Counted from the first letter of the stretch, positions 17,987 through 27,110 are shown. The stretch: DNA of 49,311 nt from Candidatus Brocadiaceae bacterium (GCA_015661205.1 JACVXV010000013.1:1-49311), one strand, 5' to 3'. Program-made: numbers and translations. The notes: generated by a model not told the origin, from the letters alone.

Positions 17987-19432
17987 ATGAAAGACATTTT
18001 GTCGTTTGTTGTCGTGTCAGTATTTTTAGGCATGTTTGGCGGTGTTCTTCAGGCTCAGAAGCTTGACAAAGGCGTTGGCCCGTATGGCGAATTCTGGAAA
18101 CCGATTCCTACCCAACGATACTGGGCGCCCGATTACTTTTACTCGCCGCCCCAGGAGCCGAAAGGCGTCTACACTGCGGCTGAATGCACGATATGCCATA
18201 AGGCGTTGAACCCCGGCTTGGTCAAGGCCTGGGAGGAGAGCAGCCATGCCCGTTTTGACAAGCTCCTGGACTATCAGAAGGTAAAATTAGCCGAAATTGA
18301 AAAAGACCTGGGGCGAAAGCTGGCCAGCGTCGGCTGTATTGACTGTCATGGCAAGGTTGGGGCGGAAAAGCTCGACCACGAAAAGGAACTGATTATGCCG
18401 GGGACTGCCCTTTGCGGTGAATGCCATAAGCAGGAATTAGCGGAATTTGAATCTGAGGCACAGTATGGTATCCCCGATTGGAAGCCGGGCAGGGAAAGCC
18501 ATGCTAGGGCGTATGACGCGAATCTGGACGTAGACGTGTGGGCTGCCACGGACAAGAACATAGTCCAGGGATGCGATATGTGCCACAATATCCAGCATAA
18601 GTGCGATAGCTGCCACACCCGCCATGCCTTTAAGGCCTCAGAATCAAGAAGGCCTGAGGCGTGTCAAACCTGCCACAACGGACCTGACCACCCCGATATT
18701 GAATATTACCGGGACTCAAAGCACGGCACGATATACTTCATTGAAGGCCACAGTTGGGATTGGACCAAGCAGTTAAAGGATGCGCAATATATTTCACCCA
18801 CCTGCCAATCGTGCCACATGTATTATAAAGGACAGTATTCCCACAACATGGTAAGAAAGGCCATTATGGGTGAAGGCGACGTGCTGTTTTATGACAACGT
18901 TTTAAAAGGCGTCAAGCCGACTGATTACATAAAAGACAGCAAGGAATTGTTGTCCCGGCGCGAGGCGTGGGTTGAGGTGTGCGTCCAGTGCCATTCTAAC
19001 AGATTTTCCAGGGATTATCTGGACTCAATGGACAAGGCGTCTGACTCCATTTTCCAATACGTAAGCGATGCTTACGCAACGATAAAATCATTGCATGAAG
19101 AGGGCATACTCTATCCAATGCCCGAGAACAGACCAAAAGCACCTGCGCCGGTAACGGAGAAATACCCTGACCTGTTAGGCGGTTTCTACGGTGAGTTCTG
19201 GGCAAAGAACGGAAATCCGAGCAGGATTGAAAAAGATTTCCTGTACATGTGGGAAAATGATGCCTTCCTGGTGAGAAAGGGTTTGGCCCACATGAACCCC
19301 AACGGATTCACCTACATCTCCTGGTCGAACCTGCTCAAGAAATACGTGGACATACAGAGCGAGGCGAACACCCTCAGAAGATTGGCGGAACTGGAGAAGA
19401 AGGCAAAGATCAGGAAGAAGGTAAAGAAGTAA
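17987..19432 (+). CDS. octaheme c-type cytochrome, hydroxylamine oxidoreductase family
   Basis: A 481-residue secreted cytochrome. The signal peptide ends near residue 23 (GVLQA before QKL). Eight CxxCH haem sites start at C67, C117, C143, C196, C206, C226, C273 and C332. Family hallmarks include CDSCHTRHAF and the stretch GPDHPDIEYYRDSKHG. After haem 8 there are about 145 residues with GLAHMNPNGFTYISW; Tyr443 in this stretch is a candidate for the tyrosine that cross-links the catalytic haem in oxidative members, which would need structural alignment. The protein is shorter than the classical enzyme (about 540). In anammox bacteria such paralogues oxidise hydroxylamine or hydrazine, or reduce nitrite, in the anammoxosome. 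The Shine-Dalgarno GGAGGA is eight bases before the ATG. It stands alone, with no adjacent cytochrome or quinone partner. Confidence 0.9.
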   Translation: MKDILSFVVVSVFLGMFGGVLQAQKLDKGVGPYGEFWKPIPTQRYWAPDYFYSPPQEPKGVYTAAECTICHKALNPGLVKAWEESSHARFDKLLDYQKVKLAEIEKDLGRKLASVGCIDCHGKVGAEKLDHEKELIMPGTALCGECHKQELAEFESEAQYGIPDWKPGRESHARAYDANLDVDVWAATDKNIVQGCDMCHNIQHKCDSCHTRHAFKASESRRPEACQTCHNGPDHPDIEYYRDSKHGTIYFIEGHSWDWTKQLKDAQYISPTCQSCHMYYKGQYSHNMVRKAIMGEGDVLFYDNVLKGVKPTDYIKDSKELLSRREAWVEVCVQCHSNRFSRDYLDSMDKASDSIFQYVSDAYATIKSLHEEGILYPMPENRPKAPAPVTEKYPDLLGGFYGEFWAKNGNPSRIEKDFLYMWENDAFLVRKGLAHMNPNGFTYISWSNLLKKYVDIQSEANTLRRLAELEKKAKIRKKVKK

Positions 19433-19702
19433 TTTGATTGTATAGCGTTTCGCCTTGTTTCTGCGAGTTAGCGGTGAGGTGTAGCGGTAGGGTCGTTATG
19501 ATAATGCAGCGTTTGCAATAGAGACATCCTCATTAGATTTTTCTAGAGGTACCCTGATAATATTGCTTTAAGAAAGGTATTTCTAACAACTCAAACAGAG
19601 GGAAATATACGTATTGCTTCTAAACGGCACGCTGATACTCTGGCAGAACGGAAGCAACCGAGTTACATGTTACCAGAACTGAACCTCATAGGAGATTTTT
19701 AA

Positions 19703-21031
19703 ATGCCAAAACTGGAAGAAGTATTTGGGGTAAGGAAAGAACCTGTATTAAGTTATCTTTCCAGGAACCATGTTGACAGCATATTCCAGGATGCTTTGCA
19801 AACTGATAGGCAAATCATTGTATACGGTTCGTCGAAGCAAGGAAAGACTTCCCTTGTAGAGAGGTATGTTCCTTACAAAGATAATATCTCGATCAGTTGC
19901 AGTCCAAAGACAGAAGTTACAGACATTTACAAATCTATACTGCGACAAGTAAACATTGAAATAGTTACCGAATCCGAAACGAAGTCAAGCGTTGGAGCCG
20001 AAGCCTCCCTTATTGCGAAAGTTAAGGCCAGAATTCCATTTATAGGTGGGGAAGTGGAAGCAGGTGGAAAATTAAAAGGTTCTAGTGAAGAATCTGATCA
20101 CATTAAAACCATCGAGTTCAATTTAGCGCTTCCCCAAGACATTTTTGAATTATTGAAAAAAGTTAAGAGTAATAAGTTTGTTATTCTAGAGAATTTTCAT
20201 TACTTAGATGATGCATTACAAAAACAGTTATCTTTTGATCTTAGAACTTTCCAGGAACTTGGAGTTAGATTTGTAATTCTTGGGGTATGGAGAGAGAAAA
20301 ATCGGTTGGCCCAATTTAATGGAGATTTACTCGATCGGGTTGTTGAAATACCTGTCGAACCTTGGCAGGGAGCAGAGTTTGAAAAAGTTTTAGAAATCGG
20401 AGAAGAAAAGCTAAACATTAAGTTTTCCCAACAGATTACAAAAGAAATAATCGAAAAAGCATTTGACAGTATTGGGGTAGTCCAAGAATTAGCAAAAGCC
20501 GTATGTCAAAACGAAGGCGTCTTAGAAACACAGAAGTACCTTCGTGAACTTTCAAATCTATCTGCACTTAATAAAGCTGTAAGTACAAAGACTGATGACT
20601 ATTCTGCTCGGCACATCAGAGCGCTCGAAGACATAGCAAAAGGACAAAAAGCTACTAAATTAAAGGAAGGACAGCCAGCACCGCTCTTTTTACCCCACTA
20701 TTTAATACGAACAATACTATCAACGGATTTTGATAACATAGTAAAAGGAATTAAACGACAACAGTTGGAAGATCAAATCAAAAAAATGCATCATCGACCT
20801 GATGATGTAAGGCCAAGTGACATGAGTAACTTATTATACAACCTTTCGAAAATGCAAAACGATAAGGGTATAACACCACCAATATTTGATTTTGATAAAG
20901 TCCATCAAGAATTAAAAATCATAGATTCGACTTTTTATTTCTTCTTACGAAACACGAATACAAAATCAATAATTACTAGACTTGCTTCACCATTAGAGGA
21001 AAGTGAAGATACTTATGCGAGCTGTGTGTAA
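19703..21031 (+). CDS. P-loop ATPase, ORC/STAND-like
   Basis: A 442-residue soluble protein. The N-terminal third is an AAA/STAND-like NTPase: Walker A YGSSKQGKTSLVERY (about 42-56), with a Walker B candidate KFVILENFHYLD near 155-166. It carries Glu but lacks the usual second acid, so it is slightly atypical. The remainder is helical without a recognised effector domain. AGGAGA precedes the ATG. It is a single gene flanked by 270-bp gaps on both sides that contain repeats. Such orphan ATPases are frequent in defence islands and transposon cargo, but no partner is present, so function is left open. It is more AT-rich than its neighbours, which hints at transfer. Confidence 0.7.
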   Translation: MPKLEEVFGVRKEPVLSYLSRNHVDSIFQDALQTDRQIIVYGSSKQGKTSLVERYVPYKDNISISCSPKTEVTDIYKSILRQVNIEIVTESETKSSVGAEASLIAKVKARIPFIGGEVEAGGKLKGSSEESDHIKTIEFNLALPQDIFELLKKVKSNKFVILENFHYLDDALQKQLSFDLRTFQELGVRFVILGVWREKNRLAQFNGDLLDRVVEIPVEPWQGAEFEKVLEIGEEKLNIKFSQQITKEIIEKAFDSIGVVQELAKAVCQNEGVLETQKYLRELSNLSALNKAVSTKTDDYSARHIRALEDIAKGQKATKLKEGQPAPLFLPHYLIRTILSTDFDNIVKGIKRQQLEDQIKKMHHRPDDVRPSDMSNLLYNLSKMQNDKGITPPIFDFDKVHQELKIIDSTFYFFLRNTNTKSIITRLASPLEESEDTYASCV

Positions 21032-21304
21032 TCCAGTGAACACGCTCTATACTAGTGGTGGTTATATTTGTCGGGAGACAACTCCCAGCAACACTGAAAT
21101 CTGGAGATTCTTGTACCATTGCGTTCCCAAACTGGAGTTCGGGAACAAGCAAGTATCTGTTTAATTTTCATCTGTGAAATCTGTGCAATCTGTGGTTCCA
21201 GCAGTTCTTTTCAAAACCCGACTCATGTGTGAAGATACATTGCGCACGGCGCTATTCCAAACTCTATGTAATCTGAATTTTCCATTTTATAAAGACTTAC
21301 CAAT
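21032..21304. other. gene-free gap with repeat fragments
   Basis: No gene seen. It contains a diverged copy of the GTTCCCAAACTGGAGTTCGGGAAC hairpin unit, described here as arms GTTCCCAA and TTCGGGAAC around 21123-21147. It also contains a short tract of the type 'aatctgtgcaatctgtgg' near 21178-21198 that is common as filler in repeat-rich bacterial genomes. Confidence 0.5.
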
Positions 21305-22855
21305 GTGAACATCCTTTTAATTGACCCGCCTTTTTACCGGTTTTTCAACTACTACAATCGTTATTTCCCCCTTGGGCTGTGCTATCTGGCCTCAACGTTG
21401 AAGAACGCAGGACACCGCGTTACTATTTACGACGCCGATTGCAACAAGCCGTCGGACGCAACCGCCTCTGCAAAAAGGAAGGGTATGGACTATTCCCGGC
21501 TGCCGGAAAAATACCGGATATACCTCCGGGAGTTGCAAAATCCAGCCAATCCCATCATACAAGAGATATCGGAAACCCTTGACAGGTGCCAACCCGATCT
21601 CGTTGGCATAACGGTAATGACACCAAAGGCCGCCTCTGCCTTTACTATTGCCGCCCTGGTAAAAAAGCGTCTTAAGGGATGCCACGTCGTCTTCGGTGGG
21701 CCTCATGCAACGCTTATGCCGGATGAGATACTGAAAAACACGGGCGACGTGGATTTTGTGGTAAGCGGAGAGGGGGAGAACGTCTTGCTTGAATTGGCAA
21801 ACCTGTTAAGCGCCGGGAACCGGAATGTACAGGCCGCACACCATGAAGAGGGCGACGCGCCCGGCCTCAGCAAATTAGGCGGAATTTCTTATTGCAGTAA
21901 CGGCAAGCGAGTTCACCAACCGGCAAGAAAGTTTATCGACGACCTCGATACCCTCCCGTTTCCTGACAGGGAAGCCATGTTGGGCGCCGACACCTATACC
22001 TCGGAAGACAGCGGCCTGCTGATGGGAAGCCGCGGATGCCCCTATAATTGCTCTTATTGCGCTACACAGATATGGACGCGTAAGGTGCGCTACCGCTCGT
22101 TGCCGAATATCCTGGAAGAGATTAAGCACGTCCGCCGGCGCTACAAGACGCGCCAATTTACTTTTAAGGACGATTCCTTTACCGTTAACAGAAAACGGGT
22201 GCTGGAATTTTGCAACACCCTGTTGGATGAAAATATAAAAATCAACTGGGATTGCAATACGCGGGCGGATTTGGTTGATTTAGAGATGTTGAAGAAGATG
22301 AAAAAAGCGGGCTGCAACAGCATAAAGGTTGGCGTAGAATCGGGGAGCGAACGGATATTGCAGTTAATGGACAAAGGTACAACCTTGCAGGGCATAAAGG
22401 ACGCCGCACGCCTTTTCCGCGAGGCGGGCATCCACTGGACGGCCTATTTTATGATGGGCATCCCTACTGAGACGGAAGAAGACGTGCGAAAAACCCTGGC
22501 GCTGCTGCACACAATAAAACCCGGCTTTGCCTCTATCGGTGTTTACGAACCGTTCCCCGGCACCAAGCTCTTCGACGTTGGTGTTGAGAAAGGGTTGGTA
22601 AACAAGGAAATGTCTTACGATGAGTTCTTTACGAGGATACCGAGCGATTACTATCTGAAGGACGTAACCAGGCGGGTAGATACCATGGGTACCCTGGAAT
22701 TTGCCGCATTGGAGAACGAAATGAAGCAAGCGTTCCACACCTACAACAGAGGTTTTCGCCGCATCCTGGAAAGGGCTAAGGCCAGAAGCAGCCTGTACCT
22801 GCACGATCCGGGGATTTTTTTTGGCGATATTGAAAAATTTATTGGATGGATTTGA
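21305..22855 (+). CDS. B12-binding radical SAM protein
   Basis: A 516-residue enzyme. The N-terminal cobalamin-binding fold begins NILLIDPPFYRFFNYYNRYF, with GITVMTPKAASAF and HVVFGGPHATLMPDE. It is followed by a radical SAM core whose cluster motif is GCPYNCSYCATQIW (CxxxCxxC, around 246-253). The C-terminal part has no domain I can name. The family (BchE-like) carries out methylations, ring closures or other radical chemistry on lipids, tetrapyrroles or natural products. The start is GTG with a weak ribosome site; it is the only start that keeps the first beta strand. It is followed by a sugar-phosphate transferase gene in the same direction, but a repeat separates the two. Confidence 0.85.
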   Translation: MNILLIDPPFYRFFNYYNRYFPLGLCYLASTLKNAGHRVTIYDADCNKPSDATASAKRKGMDYSRLPEKYRIYLRELQNPANPIIQEISETLDRCQPDLVGITVMTPKAASAFTIAALVKKRLKGCHVVFGGPHATLMPDEILKNTGDVDFVVSGEGENVLLELANLLSAGNRNVQAAHHEEGDAPGLSKLGGISYCSNGKRVHQPARKFIDDLDTLPFPDREAMLGADTYTSEDSGLLMGSRGCPYNCSYCATQIWTRKVRYRSLPNILEEIKHVRRRYKTRQFTFKDDSFTVNRKRVLEFCNTLLDENIKINWDCNTRADLVDLEMLKKMKKAGCNSIKVGVESGSERILQLMDKGTTLQGIKDAARLFREAGIHWTAYFMMGIPTETEEDVRKTLALLHTIKPGFASIGVYEPFPGTKLFDVGVEKGLVNKEMSYDEFFTRIPSDYYLKDVTRRVDTMGTLEFAALENEMKQAFHTYNRGFRRILERAKARSSLYLHDPGIFFGDIEKFIGWI

Positions 22856-22903
22856 CGACACGAAAACACGTTTTCAATAATAAATTAGGCTTCGGCAACT
22901 TGC

Positions 22904-22984
22904 GGTAGGAGTCGTCTCCTGACGGCTATTGGCAATGCACAATGGTGTGCACGTGCCTGTCGCCAACAGGAGTTGGCTCCTACC
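22904..22984. repeat. inverted repeat, GGTAGGAG ... CTCCTACC
   Basis: Outer arms at 22904-22911 and 22977-22984 are perfect complements. Internal halves GTCGTCTCCTGACGG and CGCCAACAGGAGTTGGCTCC are related to the 7501-7613 repeat. It lies in the gap between the radical SAM and sugar-transferase genes and provides an in-frame TTG that is unlikely to be a real start. Confidence 0.75.
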
Positions 22985-23020
22985 AAAAACATTAAAATCC
23001 CTATATGTCAAGATACCTTT

Positions 23021-24415
23021 ATGCAAAACAACCAATTTAACCCTTCGATATCCACCCGGAAAATAATCCTCTTTCTAGGGGATATTTTTATTGTGCATGG
23101 TTCGATCTTTTTGTCGGCCGTTATTCGTCTGGGATGGTACAATGGCCTTGAATACCTGAAACACAACCCCCTCTCGTTTATGCTGACGGGACTCACCTTC
23201 ATTATCACGTTCTTCTTTGCGGAGCTTTACGACACGCGGAAGGATTTCAAATCGCTCGGCTACATCATGACCATTGTTTTTGCGTCTGCCTGCGCCTTCG
23301 TCATCACCACGGTGTTGGTCTACTTTACCTGGTGGCAGCGCATTGGAAGAGGCGTATTTATTATGCTGGGATTGCTTATCCCCCTCTTTGTCATTGGGTG
23401 GAGGTACATTTACAGCTATCTGGCAGACCAGCCAATATTCAGGAGAAACGCCCTAATCCTCGGCGCGGGTTGGGCAGGCAAAACGATTTTAGAAGAGATA
23501 ACGAAGTCAAAAAAGGCCGCCGGGTTAACGGTCATGGGTTTTATTGATGACGACCCGGCAAAGCAAAATACCCGGATCGGGGGGCTTCCGGTATTGGGCA
23601 ACCGGTACGGCCTGCACAATGCCATCCAACAAAACAACGTCAATCTGCTCATCACGGCGATTACCCATGAAAAACACGCGGACTTAATAAAAACGCTTAT
23701 TAACTGCTCGTGGAGCGGAATCGAGATACTTGACATGCCGACCATGTATGAGCAACTCACGGGCAAAATACCTTTTAAGCACATCAACGACTTGTGGATG
23801 TTGCACACCGTCATTAGCAAGCCCAAATTATACGGCAGGGTAGTCAAGCCTATAATCGAATGCTGCGTAGCGTTGATCCTCTTTATCCTCTTGTTGCCGG
23901 CAATGGCAATCATCGCCGTCCTGGTAAAACTCGATTCGCGGGGTGGGATATTTTATACCCAGGAACGCATTGGAAAAGACGGCAGAACGTTCACCATAAT
24001 AAAATTTCGCACCATGACTGAAAACGCTGAGATACATACCGGCGCAATCTATACGGCCGACAAAGACCCACGGATAACCAGGGTAGGAAGATTTCTGAGA
24101 AAACTGAGGCTGGACGAGATACCACAATTATTAAACGTCATTCAAGGGTGCATGAGCCTGGTCGGCCCGCGTCCGGAAAGACAAGTCTTCATAAAAGAGT
24201 TTGAAGAAAAAATACCTTTTTACGCCCAGCGGTTAACCGTTAAGCCCGGCCTAACGGGTTGGGCGCAGGTAAAGTATCTTTACGCGTCTTCGGTGGAGCA
24301 AACGGAGGAAAAATTACAGTATGACCTCTATTACGTCAAAAACATGTCCTTTATCCTCGATATCGTAATACTCCTCAAAACCATAAAGGTCGTACTCTTT
24401 GGCAGTGGAAAGTAA
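23021..24415 (+). CDS. polyprenyl-phosphate sugar-1-phosphate transferase (exopolysaccharide initiation)
   Basis: A 464-residue inner-membrane enzyme that links a sugar phosphate to undecaprenyl phosphate, the first step of extracellular polysaccharide or O-unit assembly. Four to five N-terminal helices are followed by a Rossmann-like CoA_binding_3 domain (NALILGAGWAGKTIL), a helix, and the bacterial sugar transferase catalytic domain. The latter shows IIKFRTM, RITRVGRFLRKLRLDEIPQL, MSLVGPRPER and KPGLTGWAQV. The ATG at 23021 is preferred to a TTG at 22973 that lies in a repeat. No glycosyltransferase neighbours follow, so it is an isolated initiation enzyme here. Confidence 0.9.
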   Translation: MQNNQFNPSISTRKIILFLGDIFIVHGSIFLSAVIRLGWYNGLEYLKHNPLSFMLTGLTFIITFFFAELYDTRKDFKSLGYIMTIVFASACAFVITTVLVYFTWWQRIGRGVFIMLGLLIPLFVIGWRYIYSYLADQPIFRRNALILGAGWAGKTILEEITKSKKAAGLTVMGFIDDDPAKQNTRIGGLPVLGNRYGLHNAIQQNNVNLLITAITHEKHADLIKTLINCSWSGIEILDMPTMYEQLTGKIPFKHINDLWMLHTVISKPKLYGRVVKPIIECCVALILFILLLPAMAIIAVLVKLDSRGGIFYTQERIGKDGRTFTIIKFRTMTENAEIHTGAIYTADKDPRITRVGRFLRKLRLDEIPQLLNVIQGCMSLVGPRPERQVFIKEFEEKIPFYAQRLTVKPGLTGWAQVKYLYASSVEQTEEKLQYDLYYVKNMSFILDIVILLKTIKVVLFGSGK

Positions 24416-24519
24416 GCGCTTTTTATAGCCAAATCCTGACCAACTGTTCTGCTTCAGACGGAAATAGAATTTCTCTTATTGAAATAAGCTATACTTAAAT
24501 TATTTCAGAGGAGTGAAAA

Positions 24520-24801
24520 ATGGAACAAGCAAATGAGAGAAAAAAGTATCTACCGGAGAAATGAGCGGAAATAATGAAGCAGGAAAGTATTCGCTCCTAT
24601 TGCCCGGTAAACTTGCAAGACGCCCGGCGAATTGTGGAGGAATTCATCGCGCATTACAACACGAAACGATTGCATAGCGCAACAGGTTATATCGCTCCGC
24701 AGGACAAATTGATCGGACGTGAAAAAGAAATCTTTTCCGAACGAGACCGAAAATTAAGTGACGCGCTGGAACGGCGGGCGGCTAAACGGAAAACCGCTTG
24801 A
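24520..24801 (+). pseudogene. IS3-type insertion sequence remnant with internal deletion
   Basis: The remnant starts like the first transposase gene of an IS3-type element (MEQANERKKYLPEK, with AGAGGAG upstream), reaches a stop, and resumes in the same frame as the C-terminus of the integrase-type transposase. The key text there is CPVNLQDARRIVEEFIAHYN followed by KRLHSATGYIAPQDKL. The DDE catalytic core between them is missing. The whole piece is 282 bp, against more than 1 kb for an intact element. Its end meets the truncated GGDEF gene on the other strand. Confidence 0.75.
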
Positions 24802-25530
24802 CAGGACGGAGGTGCAGGCTTAACTCAATGTTGAGTGATTCGTCGAGTTTGAGCCGGTTGAATATATGGGTAAGCTTGTCTGTGGTAGAACGTAATAATA
24901 ATTCATGGTTAGCCTGCTCAAGTTCCACACGCATGACATTTATGAAGTGAAGAAGACGAGCAATTACACTCGTGTGCGAACTTGAATATACGTCATCTGT
25001 AGATACCCTATGAACATCAACTGGATTATCAGATAAGCCAGATTCGCTTTTTCGCGGCTCCTCGCGCATGCTCACGGCGACAAAAGCAAGGCTTAGCATG
25101 GGAATCCTGTCTTTTTGATTGCAAAACTCGCCAATGGTGTAAAAACCTGCGGTGGGGGCAATCGCTTCAAATGGCTTTGTTTCAGCCTCAGCATCATCTC
25201 GCAGCACCCAGCGCCTGCAACCACAGGTGAACAACAGGATCGCCTCTGGCTCAAAGGCCAGCATTTTGCGCTGAGCAGCGACGGAACTTTCCCTGAGAAA
25301 CTTGGGATCGGCAAATCCAATGCGGAATTCCTCACCCTCCCGAATATCCGAGATGAATACCAGTGAGCCACTCGGCCCCACCGCCACAGGCTCACTGGCA
25401 ATGATCTGATCGCCACGGTAAGCCAACAGCGGGAAGCCGAGCGCATGGTTAAAGAAGTCTTTGTCATCTTGAATGTCGAAGTAGCGCTGATATATTTCTA
25501 GGACTGGCAGCTTTCGCCTATCCTCCCTCA
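24782..25530 (-). pseudogene. FIST-GGDEF sensory protein broken at both ends
   Basis: The open frame (to 25600) encodes a FIST_C sensory domain (LGFPLLAYRGDQ, EPEAILLFTCGCRRW, PTAGFYTIGEFCN). A coiled linker follows (MRVELEQANHELLLRSTTDKL), then the first 20 or so residues of a GGDEF domain (LTHIFNRLKLDESL). The GGDEF catalytic loop is absent because the frame runs into the IS3 remnant. The N-terminal FIST_N domain is also absent; the upstream codons derive from the group II intron-like sequence. The ancestor would have been a diguanylate cyclase sensing small ligands such as amino acids. The remnant cannot make cyclic di-GMP. Confidence 0.8.
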
Positions 25531-25532
25531 TC

Positions 25533-25608
25533 AAACCGTGCATGCAGTTTTGCGAGCTTTCTCCTTTCGGCGAAATGCCTGCTAACCCCGCTTCCCGCAC
25601 ACGGCTTT
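25533..25608 (-). other. group II intron domain V-like remnant
   Basis: Read on the minus strand, the sequence gives AAAGCCGTGTGCGGG (from 25608) and GCATGCACGGTTT (to about 25533). These complementary arms have the conserved AGC ... GGTT pattern of domain V, followed by a GAAA-capped domain VI-like hairpin near 25510-25530. Instead of a tetraloop, about 45 bases lie between the arms. Upstream sequence (25609-25690) also looks like intron text, but no reverse transcriptase gene is present. It abuts the truncated FIST gene. Family identification is by pattern recognition. Confidence 0.5.
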
Positions 25609-25928
25609 CCGAAGTTCTTCACGCCAAGGCATACGCACCTCTCCACCCAGGTTTGCTAGCACGACTGAGGGTGTCGTACCTGTTCACTCAACATTGATCA
25701 CATACAAAAACGGTCTCTAGCTTGGCCTTGGTATATAGCTTCCTCTGTTGCTTTTCCCCCCGGCAACTACTGCGTTTCCAACCTCAACTCAACCCACTTC
25801 GCTTCCCAATCCACCATTCTGCGGAGGCGGTTGCCAGGAGGATGAATTGGTGTGGACAAGAGTTGCAGCCTGCCTGCGCCACATCCGTCACGGACGGCAG
25901 ATAGCTGTCGAGACACTTACGGCTGCTT
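25609..25928. other. gene-free junction region with a copied gene tail
   Basis: No intact gene. It holds probable intron-derived sequence near 25609-25690 and a 72-bp copy of the 3' end of the VWA-protein gene at 25774-25845 (see that entry). Confidence 0.6.
25774..25845 (-). repeat. 72-bp copy of the 3' end of the VWA-protein gene
   Basis: Matches 29995-30066 in the same orientation. The last 35 bases (ccaccattctgcg through ggatga) are identical and the first half has a few changes. At 30005-30066 this sequence encodes the final transmembrane/stop segment (LLATASAEWW ... RSGLS) of the 765-residue protein. Here it has no gene body attached. Confidence 0.85.
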
Positions 25929-27110
25929 TCATATTGCCTCTTTCCGTAGTATCCTTGCCGTAAACAGGTTGCGGTCATGATCCGACTCCAGCTCAAGCGC
26001 AGGCACTACCGCCAGCGCACGGCGGATGCCCGTGCCGATGCCGCGATAGGGGAGTTCGTCGCCTTTGGTTGCAAAGGAGGCGATGAGCGGATTACGGATA
26101 ACCGACACGCCGTTGCGGATGTTTTCAACGGTTAGATTGTTCGGCAAAGCCCCCGGACTGATCAACTCCACGCGATTGTCAAATAACATGACCCGCCATG
26201 GCGCGGAAATAAAGTAGTCCCGATGCAGCAGCATATTGGCGACAAGTTCTTCCAGTGCCGCCTGCGGTACTTCCAGGCAGCCTTCCGTATTGAAACCTTT
26301 TCCTTCTTGCAATTGCCGCAGATTGCGGGTAAGAAAGGATATCGTCCCCTTGTACAGATCACGCAAGCACCCTTGCACGTCCTGGCTGTCCCGGTATTTG
26401 TCACCGGCAGGGTCGTTGCCGACGAAGGATACCGCCTTGACGACAAAGGCGGGGCGATGCCTTTGGGGATTGCGCCCGAACAGCATAACCCCGGCGAGAT
26501 TGAGCGTTGCACCACGAGCCAAACTCAGATTGTTCAGCAATTGTCCAAGCGAAACACCCTCCTTGTCCAGCGTATTGTCGAGAGGCTCGCCGTACTGCTT
26601 CTCAAAGAAGGCGCTGAAGTGTCCAAAATCTATATCTCCTGCTGTAGCTCCCTCAACGGGAACCTCGTCCGCGTAAACGAGATTTGCGCTCTGAAGCATC
26701 CTCTGGACTTCTTCGCGGGAAGTTACCCGGCGCTTGTCCGCTCCTGACTTTACCCAGAATACGCCATCATTATCGGCGTAGGGCTTTGAGACGCCTTCCG
26801 GCACGGTGACAACCATAACCAAAAGTCCGCCGATAGAGACGTTATCGGTTTCCGGGTTAATAGAGGGACGGACGCAATCAGTCGCCGTGTTGGAAATGAG
26901 CTGATTAATCCTGCGTACGTCACCGGACGTTAACCCGACAACCGATCCGGCATCGTCAACGCCAATCAGTATCCGTCCACCCTTACTATTCGCAAACGCG
27001 GCCATTTCACCGGCCAGCGACTTAGTATTGGTGACGTCCTGGCCTTGTTTAAATTGAGTTCTGCTGTCTTCACCGCGGCTGATCAATTCAATAAGTTCTA
27101 TTGCTTCCAC
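25929..27110 (-). CDS. AlbA_2 / HATPase_c_4 protein (Schlafen-like putative DNA-binding ATPase)
   Basis: A 393-residue protein. The N-terminal AlbA_2 (SLFN) domain is recognisable by EDSRTQFKQ, LAGEMAAFANSKGGRILIGV and the ending GVFWVKSGADKRRVTSREE. A HATPase_c_4 region follows with PQAALEELVANMLLHRDY and LISPGALPNNL, then PYRGIGTGIRRAL. The family is often annotated as a RecG-like or transcriptional regulator, and relatives occur in defence loci. The start is GTG with AAGGAG 11 bases upstream; it overlaps the preceding PHP/SMC gene by 13 bases, so the two are co-translated. The length appears a little short at the C-terminus, since a winged helix is often present in longer members. Confidence 0.82.
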   Translation of the reverse strand: MEAIELIELISRGEDSRTQFKQGQDVTNTKSLAGEMAAFANSKGGRILIGVDDAGSVVGLTSGDVRRINQLISNTATDCVRPSINPETDNVSIGGLLVMVVTVPEGVSKPYADNDGVFWVKSGADKRRVTSREEVQRMLQSANLVYADEVPVEGATAGDIDFGHFSAFFEKQYGEPLDNTLDKEGVSLGQLLNNLSLARGATLNLAGVMLFGRNPQRHRPAFVVKAVSFVGNDPAGDKYRDSQDVQGCLRDLYKGTISFLTRNLRQLQEGKGFNTEGCLEVPQAALEELVANMLLHRDYFISAPWRVMLFDNRVELISPGALPNNLTVENIRNGVSVIRNPLIASFATKGDELPYRGIGTGIRRALAVVPALELESDHDRNLFTARILRKEAI

